This document shows positions 38,875-46,612 of a DNA stretch of 64,000 bases, piece by piece; position 1 is the stretch's first letter, and each line of letters starts with the position of its first letter. The notes beneath the pieces are model-generated. The model saw only the letters and a list, made by a program, of their open reading frames with translations. It searched no databases and had not been told where the DNA came from. The position numbers were made by a program, and so were the translations under genes. Location of the stretch: positions 124,001 through 188,000 of the forward strand of contig JAHUUI010000002.1 of NCBI GenBank assembly GCA_019218315.1, given 5' to 3'. Source of the stretch: Cardiobacteriaceae bacterium TAE3-ERU3 (GTDB lineage: Bacteria > Pseudomonadota > Gammaproteobacteria > Cardiobacteriales > Cardiobacteriaceae).

Positions 38875-40260
38875 TCAACCTTTTAAGTTACTCAAAATAC
38901 CCATCAATTCGCGGACGCTTAGCGATTCCAGCTCACGAACAGCACTGATGATGCGCTCACGTACGCTATTGCTGGTAAACGGCTCAGCAAGGCCATTAAA
39001 CTTATTGATCACCGTTTCCCAACTCATCGGACGGGTGTTAAAACCTTCATAGTCGGTCTTAGTGATGCTGTAAGACTGGCCATTTTTCAGATGGATGGTG
39101 ATGTCTGTGCAGACTTCCTGCGGGAAGCGATCGGTATATTCTTGCTTTGGTTTAACGACAAAGCGCTTGAGCAAATCCTGAATATCATCACGCAGGATGC
39201 GATCTTGCTCGTATTGTGCGGGCAAAACGTTACCATCGATCAGCGCCACGCCAACCATGTACTGCAATGAGTGATCTGCTTCTTCTTTGGTACGAATAAT
39301 GGTCTTATCGCCTTCTTCGCCACCACCGATAATGTGGAAAGCAACATCAAAAATATCGATTTCAATTTTGTCGATGTCAGATGCTTTGAAGCCGTGCTCG
39401 GCTTGTAATTCCAATGCACCTTCAATAGAAGACTGAGAATGGATTTCAGCGTTGTATTTTTTTATGATCGACTTACGCACGTTTTCGAGGTCTTCTTTGC
39501 TCCAATCAATGCTGAAGTCGCCAGTGATGGCATCTTTGAGGCCTTTGTTACCTTCAAAGACAGCTTCAGGACCGGTAATGCCACGCATTGCGAGGAAGGC
39601 AGAATGCGTACCGATAAAACCGGTATTTGGATAAGCCAAACCTTTCCAATGTGAGAGAGCACCGGTTCTGGTTACACGTAATGCGTTGTTACACGTTCCT
39701 GAAATAGCAATAGCATTAGCAGTTTTATCTGCATCAAGCCCAAGTGCCTTGGCAACACCTGCGGCACTGGCATAAGCACCCTGCACAGTATGGTCAAAGC
39801 CTTTGGCACGAACCGGTGCTTCATCGCACAAGCGACCTTGCACCTGATAAGCGACAGCCATTGCAGTAAGCAAACCCTTGCCGTCTAAATCTGCATACTC
39901 ACCAGCTGCAAGTACTGCGCCGAGGTTATCGCTTTGGTGGCAAGTCTCACCTTTGGCCAAATAAGAATCCATAAAATCGAGATAACGCGTCAAAGCACCG
40001 TTATACAGCGCAGCACGATCAGGAGAAGTTTTGCCGCCTCCAATCATGGTTGCCAAAGGGTTTCCACCAAAATCTTCAATATGGGTGCGTAAATGGCGAA
40101 TTGGCTCTCCATCGAGTGCGCCAATACCGACGCCAATACTGTCTAAAATGCGCTTAAGTAATTCTTCACGCGCCTCAGCAGACATCGTGGCTGAATCTGA
40201 CTTGACGACGAACTCTGCGAGTTGCTGTACTTCAGTGAGATGGGCTGCTTGTTGTTGCAT
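38875..40260 (-). CDS. MmgE/PrpD family protein
   Basis: A 461-residue member of the family that includes 2-methylcitrate dehydratase and cis-aconitate decarboxylase. Seen: the N-terminal helical half with LLKRILDSIGVGIGAL, the active-site stretch YLAKGETCHQSDNLGAVLAAGEYA, ALSHWKGLAYPNTGFIG, and the second domain with IEIDIFDVAFHIIGG. ATG 40260 is chosen: GGAG lies five bases upstream, and the frame start 40293 lies in the promoter. No prpB/prpC neighbours exist, so methylcitrate breakdown is unlikely. The partner is a phosphosulfolactate synthase homologue, suggesting a C3/C4 organic or sulfonated acid as substrate. Activity unknown. Confidence 0.88.
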   Translation of the reverse strand: MQQQAAHLTEVQQLAEFVVKSDSATMSAEAREELLKRILDSIGVGIGALDGEPIRHLRTHIEDFGGNPLATMIGGGKTSPDRAALYNGALTRYLDFMDSYLAKGETCHQSDNLGAVLAAGEYADLDGKGLLTAMAVAYQVQGRLCDEAPVRAKGFDHTVQGAYASAAGVAKALGLDADKTANAIAISGTCNNALRVTRTGALSHWKGLAYPNTGFIGTHSAFLAMRGITGPEAVFEGNKGLKDAITGDFSIDWSKEDLENVRKSIIKKYNAEIHSQSSIEGALELQAEHGFKASDIDKIEIDIFDVAFHIIGGGEEGDKTIIRTKEEADHSLQYMVGVALIDGNVLPAQYEQDRILRDDIQDLLKRFVVKPKQEYTDRFPQEVCTDITIHLKNGQSYSITKTDYEGFNTRPMSWETVINKFNGLAEPFTSNSVRERIISAVRELESLSVRELMGILSNLKG

Positions 40261-40271
40261 ATTAGCTCCTG

Positions 40272-40300
40272 TTGACTGACTTCGGGATTGCAACTATAAT
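40272..40300 (+). promoter_or_regulatory. Sigma70-type promoter for the methyltransferase gene
   Basis: TTGACT (40272-40277), 17-bp spacer, perfect TATAAT (40295-40300); the predicted start is near 40307, inside the palindrome at 40306. It drives the gene at 40342. Confidence 0.82.
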
Positions 40301-40321
40301 CTAAATGATAATACTTATCAA
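40293..40321 (-). promoter_or_regulatory. Sigma70-type promoter for the PrpD-like/ComA-like operon
   Basis: On the minus strand TTGATA (40321-40316), 17-bp spacer, TATAGT (40298-40293). Its -10 box shares four bases with the -10 box of the opposing promoter, so only one polymerase can bind at a time. Confidence 0.75.
40306..40320. promoter_or_regulatory. Fur-box-like palindrome between divergent promoters
   Basis: TGATAATACTTATCA: arms TGATAA / TTATCA around TAC. It matches the 7-1-7 Fur consensus TGATAATNATTATCA at 13 of 14 defined positions. It covers the predicted start point of the plus promoter and the spacer/-35 of the minus promoter, so a bound repressor would block both. Confidence 0.65.
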
Positions 40322-40341
40322 TTAAATTATTGGAGCGCCCT

Positions 40342-41004
40342 ATGCCCCCGTTCAATACCTCATCCTTCACATCCGGTGATTACGCACGCCCAGAAGGCCA
40401 AATGGGACTGAAACTGGCTGTACTCATGCACCAAAGCAATGCCTCCATGACCTACAAATCCGCTAATACACTGAATTTACAAGAAGATGACCTAATTCTC
40501 GAGGTTGGGCAAGGTGGTGGCGACCATATCGCCGAGCTACACCGCCGCCACCCGGGAATTCGCTATACAGGCATCGACCATTCACATACCTTGCATGCGC
40601 ATTGTGCAGAAAACGAAACGTTAAAAGCGCTTGATTGCAAATTCGTCGAAGGGAAGGCACGGCAGCATACCCTTCCCTTTGCAGATAACACCTTTGATGC
40701 CTTGCTTGCCGTCAATCTGATTTACTTCTTTGATGATTTGGCTGCTATTACCGATGAATACGCACGAGTACTTAAACCCGGCGGCCGAATCGCCATTGCT
40801 TTTAAAGATAAAGCTACGCTGCAATCTGCTCCAATCGAACTCAATGGACTGAACCTCTATCAGCCACAAGAGTTACAGGCTGCGATGGAATCTTCTGGCT
40901 TTGATGATATAGCCGTTACATCACACAGTGAGGATGTTTTGCGTTTTGATGGTAGCTGGGCTGAAAGAACCTATCACATCGTTACCGCAATTTGCGCCGC
41001 CTAA
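40342..41004 (+). CDS. Class I SAM-dependent methyltransferase
   Basis: A 220-residue UbiE/type-11-like methyltransferase. Motif I is DLILEVGQGGGDHIAEL (note GxGxG as GQGGG), the acidic end of strand 2 is YTGIDHS, motif II is DNTFDALLAVNLIYFF, followed by ARVLKPGGRIAIAF. ATG 40342 has GGAG six bases upstream; the frame start at 40330 is a TTG within the leader. It is divergent from the PrpD-like operon and sits under a strong promoter with the Fur-like palindrome. The substrate is unknown; a small molecule is likely. Confidence 0.88.
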   Translation: MPPFNTSSFTSGDYARPEGQMGLKLAVLMHQSNASMTYKSANTLNLQEDDLILEVGQGGGDHIAELHRRHPGIRYTGIDHSHTLHAHCAENETLKALDCKFVEGKARQHTLPFADNTFDALLAVNLIYFFDDLAAITDEYARVLKPGGRIAIAFKDKATLQSAPIELNGLNLYQPQELQAAMESSGFDDIAVTSHSEDVLRFDGSWAERTYHIVTAICAA

Positions 41005-41011
41005 TCACAGC

Positions 41012-41033
41012 ACCCTGTTTTAATTAACAGGGT
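41012..41033. terminator. Hairpin between convergent methyltransferase and SLC13 genes
   Basis: ACCCTGTT (41012-41019) / AACAGGGT (41026-41033), 8-bp perfect stem with a 6-base loop; no T run on either side. Possible weak bidirectional terminator. Confidence 0.5.
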
Positions 41034-41041
41034 CTGTTGCA

Positions 41042-42862
41042 TCAAAACGGGAAGAATATCGGCACCAACCACAGCGCCAATAACATAATCACTACTTGCA
41101 ATGGTGCGCCAATTTTGACGAAATCGACAAAGCGGTATTGACCAGGTGCGACGATAAGGCTGTTAACTGGTGAGGCAATCGGTGTCGCGAATGCTGATGA
41201 TGCAGCAATGGCCACCGTCATCATCACAGGCTCAGGTGCGATTTCAAGCACCTGACACATCGACATCGCGACCGGCGCAAGCAATACCGTGGTTGCAGTG
41301 TTGGACATAAACTGGCTAAGCACAGCCGTCAGTACAAACAATAGCGTGCATAACCCAAGCGGTGAAATATCGCTAAATCCACTCAATAATGAATCAACCA
41401 AAAGCTGTAAAGCGCCGCTTTTTTCCATTGCAGTGGCGAGTGGCAACATTCCAGCCAATAAAACAAGGCTCGTTTCATTGAGCGACTGATAACTCTCCTT
41501 GACGGTGACGCAACCAGACATAATCATCAACATCGCAGCAACCAGCACCACAGTCACGTTTGGTAACAAACCAAACGCCATTACGCCGATCATACTCAGC
41601 AAAATGAGTACCGCCCGCCATGCCTTATCTGGATGTGGTGCAATATCGTCAAGCTCAACTGGTGTTTGCAGTACGACAATATCGCGCTCAGTGCCGAGGC
41701 GGCTGATATGCGTCCAAGCACCCGCAAGCAGCAATGTATCGCCAGTCTGTAACGTTGTTTCACTGTACTGCATTGTTACCAGCTCTTTATGGCGGCGCAT
41801 GGCGATCAGGTTCAGCCCGTAGCGCCGTCTAAAAGCAGCTTGTTCCAGCGTTGCACCGACCAATGCACTGTCTGGTGGAATCATAATCTCTGCATAGCCA
41901 AAAGCACGCTGAACGCGGCGTTCCTCATAAGCTGTAAATTGTGCACGATAAAGATGCATTGATGCGCACAGCTGCGCGACATCCTCACTGTGCCCATAAA
42001 TCCACAATGTATCATCTGGTGCAATTTCTGTATTAAGCATTACCGGCACCAGCGTATTGGGTGAATCACCTTTGCGGCGAATCGCAAACAGCGTCACATT
42101 AAATCCACGGCGCCATTGCAATGCAGTCACCGTTTTCCCAATCACCGGGCTATCAGCACCAATACGCAATTTATGTAAATATCCGTCTATCTCATAGCGT
42201 CGTGCGAAGTCTTCAAGTGATGCACGCTCTGAATCAGCCGCCACTGGCGCTCTCTTGGGCAACAGCATCCGCCCAACACTCAGCATTAAAATAAGGCACA
42301 CCAGTAAAATGATGCCGCCTACCGGCATAAACTCAAAGAAGGTAAAGCCAGCATGGCCAGCTTCTCGTAGCGCGCCACTCACGATGATGTTTGGTGGTGT
42401 CCCGATCAAAGTTGTCATACCCGCAACCAATGTAATCAGTGCTACTGGCAAGAGCAGACGTGAAGGGTGCAAGCTGGCTTTACGCGCCATGGTCATCACG
42501 ATCGGAATCAATAGCGCAACTGTACCGGTCGAGCTGATACTGGTCGAAAGCAGGGAAACCATCGGCAGCAAGACCATCAGCAAGCGCAACTCACTACGGC
42601 CACCAATTTTCAATAAGAACTGCCCGATAAACCCTGCAACACCGGTACGAAAAATCCCTTCACCGACGACGAATAGTGCAGCTATCATCACCACAATTGT
42701 ATTGCCAAAGCCAGCTACAGCCTCACCCGGTGTGATAATGCCCGATAGCGCCAATACAATCACCACCATCAACGCGACCATATCCATGCGCCAGCGATCA
42801 ATGATAAAAGCACCTATCGTCAGCGCCAATAAAACATAAACAAACACAATCTGCGCTGTCAT
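41042..42862 (-). CDS. SLC13/DASS-family permease with two RCK_C (TrkA-C) domains
   Basis: A 606-residue inner-membrane transporter. Two membrane halves flank a cytoplasmic insert (about 205-390) made of two TrkA-C-type domains (RYEIDGYLHKLRIGADSPVIGKTV and AEIMIPPDSALVGATLEQAAFRRRYGL). Transport-core marks are SISSTGTVALLIPIVM, TTLIGTPPNIIVSGAL in the first half and SNTATTVLLAPVAMSM, ATPIASPVNSLI in the second. Relatives carry sulfate, dicarboxylates or unknown anions (E. coli YfbS type). The start overlaps the stop of the upstream membrane gene (ATGA), so these two are a unit. Confidence 0.92.
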   Translation of the reverse strand: MTAQIVFVYVLLALTIGAFIIDRWRMDMVALMVVIVLALSGIITPGEAVAGFGNTIVVMIAALFVVGEGIFRTGVAGFIGQFLLKIGGRSELRLLMVLLPMVSLLSTSISSTGTVALLIPIVMTMARKASLHPSRLLLPVALITLVAGMTTLIGTPPNIIVSGALREAGHAGFTFFEFMPVGGIILLVCLILMLSVGRMLLPKRAPVAADSERASLEDFARRYEIDGYLHKLRIGADSPVIGKTVTALQWRRGFNVTLFAIRRKGDSPNTLVPVMLNTEIAPDDTLWIYGHSEDVAQLCASMHLYRAQFTAYEERRVQRAFGYAEIMIPPDSALVGATLEQAAFRRRYGLNLIAMRRHKELVTMQYSETTLQTGDTLLLAGAWTHISRLGTERDIVVLQTPVELDDIAPHPDKAWRAVLILLSMIGVMAFGLLPNVTVVLVAAMLMIMSGCVTVKESYQSLNETSLVLLAGMLPLATAMEKSGALQLLVDSLLSGFSDISPLGLCTLLFVLTAVLSQFMSNTATTVLLAPVAMSMCQVLEIAPEPVMMTVAIAASSAFATPIASPVNSLIVAPGQYRFVDFVKIGAPLQVVIMLLALWLVPIFFPF

Positions 42863-43521
42863 TGCATTCTCCGTTTACGCAACCAAAAAACCAATTCCAT
42901 AATTGCAGCCCACATGACCAACAGGGACAGCCACAACGGCCATAAAAACATCCAGCTCAGCCATTGATAATTTGGATCCATGCGACTTGATGAATATAAC
43001 CTCAGCGGTGGCAATATCTTCACTTTCGCTTCACCCTGCGCAATGCTTTCCTCAACATCGAGTAACGATAATTGCCACTGCGACCAACCGGCTGAATAAG
43101 GCATTTCTATCGTCAGTGCTTGCGCAGCACGTTCAGGCTGTAAATGAAACGTGACCATGCTATCATCGCTATAAGGGCTTAAATAAGGATACAGGATCTG
43201 CTGATGCCCATCCTCGCCAGACAGTGCAACAGTGAACGGAAAGCCATTCACCTCAACACAATCAATGCTGTAGCGCTTACAGGAGTTGGTATAAATCTGG
43301 TTTTGAGTTAACCAGCGTTGTAGTGAATCGGAATCTTCGACACTAACATCTATAGCCGTTGAATCCCCGGGGAGTGGCCGAAAGAAACCAATAGATTGGC
43401 TTGCTTGATCGACAAAAGGCATCACCACCGTTTTACTTTGAATACTGAAATAAAACAACACCATCAGCACTACAAGCAAAATCACACAGCTTGCCCATAT
43501 CCGCCATAAAATACGTCGCAT
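42859..43521 (-). CDS. Hypothetical membrane protein coupled to the SLC13 permease
   Basis: A 220-residue protein with an N-terminal TM helix (about 8-26), a central periplasmic-looking domain of about 150 residues with two cysteines (NSCKRYSIDCVEV) that could form a disulfide, and a C-terminal TM helix (about 190-212) followed by a basic RKRRMQ end. No family recognised. The ATGA overlap with the permease gene suggests an accessory subunit or a binding partner of that transporter. Confidence 0.75.
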   Translation of the reverse strand: MRRILWRIWASCVILLVVLMVLFYFSIQSKTVVMPFVDQASQSIGFFRPLPGDSTAIDVSVEDSDSLQRWLTQNQIYTNSCKRYSIDCVEVNGFPFTVALSGEDGHQQILYPYLSPYSDDSMVTFHLQPERAAQALTIEMPYSAGWSQWQLSLLDVEESIAQGEAKVKILPPLRLYSSSRMDPNYQWLSWMFLWPLWLSLLVMWAAIMELVFWLRKRRMQ

Positions 43522-43646
43522 AACGCTCTCTTTCTTTATCTGTATGTGGATACCACATGATCAGAGAATGATATTCAAAAGAGCAAATGCAAAGCAACCA
43601 TGACAAATACTTGGGCGCAAAAATAATCTTGCACATCACCTTAAAC

Positions 43647-43680
43647 AAAACGGATACCAGAAAAGCCTGATATCCGTTTT
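43647..43680 (-). terminator. Terminator after the DJ-1 family gene
   Basis: Perfect 10-bp stem AAAACGGATA (43647-43656) / TATCCGTTTT (43671-43680) with an inner CAG/CTG pairing. On the minus strand it ends TTTTGTTT. It closes the co-directional run that begins at 47758. Confidence 0.88.
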
Positions 43681-43705
43681 GTGGGAAGCATCGCCTAATT
43701 AGCAA

Positions 43706-44251
43706 TTAGTGGGCGAGTAACAGCCCTTTTGCAACTTCATTGCGCTTGACCTCACCCTCGATGCTTTCCAGTACTTGTAAGGCAAAATCAAGAGCCAAGC
43801 CGGGGCCGCGACCGGTAATGATATTGCCATCAACGACCACGGCTGCACCATCTTGCAGTTGCGCGCCTTTCAAGTATTTTTCAAAGCCCGGATAACAGGT
43901 TGCCTTTTTACCTTCAAGTAAACCCAAACCGCCCGGTACCATCGGTGCAGCACAAATTGCGGCAATCGTTTTACTTGCTTTATCAAACTCTAGTAGCTGT
44001 GCTTTCAAACCTTCATGCTTGTCAAAATCAGGTGTACCGCCCGGGATAATCACGACATTAGCAGCTGCAAAATCAGCCTCATCAAACAATACATCTGCAT
44101 GGACAACAATGTTGTGCGAACCGGTAACTTCACGCTTGCCAGTCAAAGACACCGTTTGCACATCCACTTCACCGCGACGCAGAATATCAACCGTCGCCAA
44201 TGCTTCAATTTCTTCAAAACCATCAATCAAACACAACAATACATTAGCCAT
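43706..44251 (-). CDS. DJ-1/PfpI family protein (YajL-like)
   Basis: A 181-residue DJ-1 family protein, linked in relatives to oxidative-stress protection, chaperone or glyoxalase activity. Seen: LLCLIDGFEEIEALATVDILRRG with the conserved Glu, VVIIPGGTPDF, the nucleophile-elbow AAICAAPMVPGGLGLLEGKKATCYPGFE with the reactive Cys, and ITGRGPGLALDFAL. AGAGGT precedes the ATG. It starts 17 bases after the YnbB-like gene and ends the operon, which fits a redox-controlled unit. Confidence 0.92.
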   Translation of the reverse strand: MANVLLCLIDGFEEIEALATVDILRRGEVDVQTVSLTGKREVTGSHNIVVHADVLFDEADFAAANVVIIPGGTPDFDKHEGLKAQLLEFDKASKTIAAICAAPMVPGGLGLLEGKKATCYPGFEKYLKGAQLQDGAAVVVDGNIITGRGPGLALDFALQVLESIEGEVKRNEVAKGLLLAH

Positions 44252-44268
44252 AATGTGTACCTCTTAAC

Positions 44269-45195
44269 TTAACCGGCACGCCAAAAATAACGCACCACAT
44301 GAAAAAAGACTGGCGCTGCGAAGCACAATGAGTCAATTCTATCAAGCATACCGCCATGGCCGGGAATCATGCTACCCCAGTCTTTCACGCCAATATCACG
44401 CTTGATTGACGACATCACCAACCCGCCAAGAAACCCCATGATGGCAATCAATAAGCCCAGCAATCCGGCCTCTACAGGAGAAAATGGCGTAATCCACCAC
44501 AGCGCTGCTGCCAATAAAGTTGCGGCGGCAATACCGCCGAAGGTACCGGCAACCGTTTTTGAAGGCGACAAGCGAGGTGCAATCTTGCGCTTACCCCACA
44601 GCTTACCAACGATATATTGCAATACGTCACTACCCTGCACCACAACCAACAAGAAAATCAGCAATCCAATCGTTGCGCGATAGCCTTCGAATTTCAAATC
44701 GAGCAACGCAGGAACGTGTGAAATGCAAAATACACTAATCATCAATGCCCACTGAATTTTGGCTGAGCGCATCAAAAACTGGCCAGTATCACCAGCCAAT
44801 GAAGCAACAATGGGCATCAGCAAAAATCCGTACACTGGGATAAAAATGGTGTACATACCGTACCACGCATCATAGATAAACCAGTATTGCAGCGGCAAGA
44901 TCAGGTAATATACCCCGACCAAAACGTAATAATCTGCTTTAGATCGGTAAATAAGGGTCAAAAACTCGCGTAATGCGACAAATGACACCAGCATAAACAA
45001 AATAACCGTACCCATTCGCCCAGACAGAAACGCCAATATCAGCACAGCAATCATCATCCACCACGCATTGACGCGCTGGACCAGATTATCCAGCGTCTGC
45101 GTACGACCGTGGCGCTGAATCAGTACATTACTGACCGTTGAAGCGACAATCAAGACAACCACTATCAGCGCAATTAAAATCCATTGTTTATTCAT
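44269..45195 (-). CDS. ynbB: CdsA-family phosphatidate cytidylyltransferase (YnbB-like)
   Basis: A 308-residue inner-membrane protein with about eight hydrophobic segments. The CDP-diglyceride synthase signature is complete at the end: RLSPSKTVAGTFGGI followed by IKRDIGVKDWGSMIPGHGGMLDRIDSL. It activates phosphatidic acid with CTP. Next to a YnbA-like enzyme and an acyltransferase it is the YnbB-type paralogue rather than the housekeeping CdsA. Its start overlaps the acyltransferase stop (ATGA). Confidence 0.93.
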   Translation of the reverse strand: MNKQWILIALIVVVLIVASTVSNVLIQRHGRTQTLDNLVQRVNAWWMMIAVLILAFLSGRMGTVILFMLVSFVALREFLTLIYRSKADYYVLVGVYYLILPLQYWFIYDAWYGMYTIFIPVYGFLLMPIVASLAGDTGQFLMRSAKIQWALMISVFCISHVPALLDLKFEGYRATIGLLIFLLVVVQGSDVLQYIVGKLWGKRKIAPRLSPSKTVAGTFGGIAAATLLAAALWWITPFSPVEAGLLGLLIAIMGFLGGLVMSSIKRDIGVKDWGSMIPGHGGMLDRIDSLCFAAPVFFHVVRYFWRAG

Positions 45196-45803
45196 TCTTC
45201 TTCTCCCGTTTCAATCAGTTTTTCTCGCGCCTGCTCAAGAAATACCGACTTACTCATATCATCCGGTTCATAAGGCGTGCCAAAATATACGCTACATAGC
45301 ATTGGGACCGGCAAATAACGCCCTTTGGGCAAAACGTCCTGAATATTTTCAATCCATACCGGAAGCAGATCCACATTTGGTTGCTCGCGGTATAAATAAA
45401 ACAACCCACTTTTAAATGGCAGCAGCTCATCACTACTATTGCGCGTCCCTTCGGGAAAGATAATCAGGCTATCACCCTGTTGTAGCGCTGTGGACATGAT
45501 AGAGAGAGCCTGCTTTGGATCATCACCGCGATTAATCAGCACCATGTTGAATACCTTCAAAGCCAAAAACCGCCGAATCAGTGTTTTTAACCAATAATCA
45601 CCGGCTGCAACCGGTCGAACGTGGTGGCGCATAAATACCGGCAACGCCGCCCAAATCAGCAGGAAATCGCCATGACTCTGATGATTGGCATAAAATACCG
45701 TTGGTCTGCGCCATATATTGGCTGATATTTTGCCCTGACTACGAACACCTGTCACCAATATCACCAGCAGATACAGCGCGGTACGCATTAATTGTGCCAT
45801 CAT
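45192..45803 (-). CDS. 1-acyl-glycerol-3-phosphate acyltransferase-like protein (PlsC family)
   Basis: A membrane-associated acyltransferase of about 203 residues. The catalytic box is NHQSHGDFLLIW (HxxxxD) and the substrate-binding box is IIFPEGTRNSSDELLPFKSG. An N-terminal TM helix is present. The start is set at ATG 45803 because it overlaps the stop of the small upstream ORF as ATGA; GTG 45809 and ATG 45800 are alternatives. It is followed with ATGA overlap by the cytidylyltransferase gene. It would supply phosphatidic acid to it. Confidence 0.9.
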   Translation of the reverse strand: MMAQLMRTALYLLVILVTGVRSQGKISANIWRRPTVFYANHQSHGDFLLIWAALPVFMRHHVRPVAAGDYWLKTLIRRFLALKVFNMVLINRGDDPKQALSIMSTALQQGDSLIIFPEGTRNSSDELLPFKSGLFYLYREQPNVDLLPVWIENIQDVLPKGRYLPVPMLCSVYFGTPYEPDDMSKSVFLEQAREKLIETGEEE

Positions 45804-45931
45804 AACCACACCGCCAGTGATATCGAGGCAGCACCATCATTCCTAATCTGCTGTTGATGCTTTTCAAGCCAATTACGATCATAAGCGCCAATCTTTTGGT
45901 CGATCTTATCCATCTCGTTTCTTATAGTCAT
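45800..45931 (-). CDS. Small ORF, 43 residues, between ynbA and the acyltransferase gene
   Basis: Reads from ATG 45931 to TGA 45802-45800: MTIRNEMDKIDQKIGAYDRN, then a Gln-rich turn and a short hydrophobic end (ISLAVWL). AGGA lies eight bases before the ATG, and the stop overlaps the acyltransferase ATG (ATGA), the same coupling seen at other junctions of this operon. It is 21 bases after the ynbA stop. This makes translation likely. It may act as a coupling leader or a small membrane-associated peptide; no family recognised. Confidence 0.5.
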   Translation of the reverse strand: MTIRNEMDKIDQKIGAYDRNWLEKHQQQIRNDGAASISLAVWL

Positions 45932-45952
45932 GTATCACATCCTTGTATATCT

Positions 45953-46543
45953 TTATATTGCGCGATGAATGCGGCGCACAATCGTCAAGAGCAGCAAAAC
46001 TATTACAACAGCCATAATCACATTCAGAGGCCATGCAATTTTTGGCCAAATGGCGTAAATCACAGCTGCGACGCCAAGCGCCACAGCACGATCACTTTTG
46101 CCCATTGGCCCATCATAGTGACGCCCGTTACCATAAACTTGACCCAAGATACCGGCCGCCTCACTGACCAAAGCCAGCATCACCACCAAGACCACCAACA
46201 TGCCACATATGTTTGGAATCAGAGCAAATGGCAAGAAGAGCGCAGCATCAGAAACCATATCACCAAGTTCGTTCAAATACGCACCCAATACTGACTGCTG
46301 ATCATGCTCACGCGCGAGCATACCGTCAATTGCATTCAAAGCCATGCGCACAAACATCCATAATGGTACAAGCCAAAACCATACTGGCTCTGTAACCTTC
46401 AATGCCAGTAGTGCACCTAGCAAGCAAGAGCCTATCATCGCAACCAATGTTACTTGGTTTGCGCGCACCCCAAGCCGGCATAGCTGTAGAACCATTGGCC
46501 GTAGTACAGCCTGAAAGCGTGGTTTTAATGCATAAATGCTCAT
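45953..46543 (-). CDS. ynbA: CDP-alcohol phosphatidyltransferase (YnbA-like)
   Basis: A 196-residue inner-membrane enzyme with about six helices that transfers a phosphatidyl group from CDP-diacylglycerol to an alcohol. The active-site stretch is NAIDGMLAREHDQQSVLGAYLNELGD. The general family motif is DxxDGxxAR(8x)GxxxDxxxD; here the first and third Asp are Asn. As I recall the E. coli YnbA sequence it has the same two replacements, so this is a subfamily trait. The C-terminal GPMGKSDRAVALG also fits YnbA. An AGGA ribosome binding site lies upstream. The head group is unknown. Confidence 0.9.
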   Translation of the reverse strand: MSIYALKPRFQAVLRPMVLQLCRLGVRANQVTLVAMIGSCLLGALLALKVTEPVWFWLVPLWMFVRMALNAIDGMLAREHDQQSVLGAYLNELGDMVSDAALFLPFALIPNICGMLVVLVVMLALVSEAAGILGQVYGNGRHYDGPMGKSDRAVALGVAAVIYAIWPKIAWPLNVIMAVVIVLLLLTIVRRIHRAI

Positions 46544-46612
46544 GGTGCATTCCTGAATAATTTATCCACTTTATATACTGCGCATATGGCCAAGGCAAGC
46601 GGCAATATGTCA

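Noticed and set aside
38875-40260. Naming the gene prpD (2-methylcitrate dehydratase)
   Set aside because: No prpB, prpC or acnD neighbours, and the operon partner is a ComA homologue; family-level name only.
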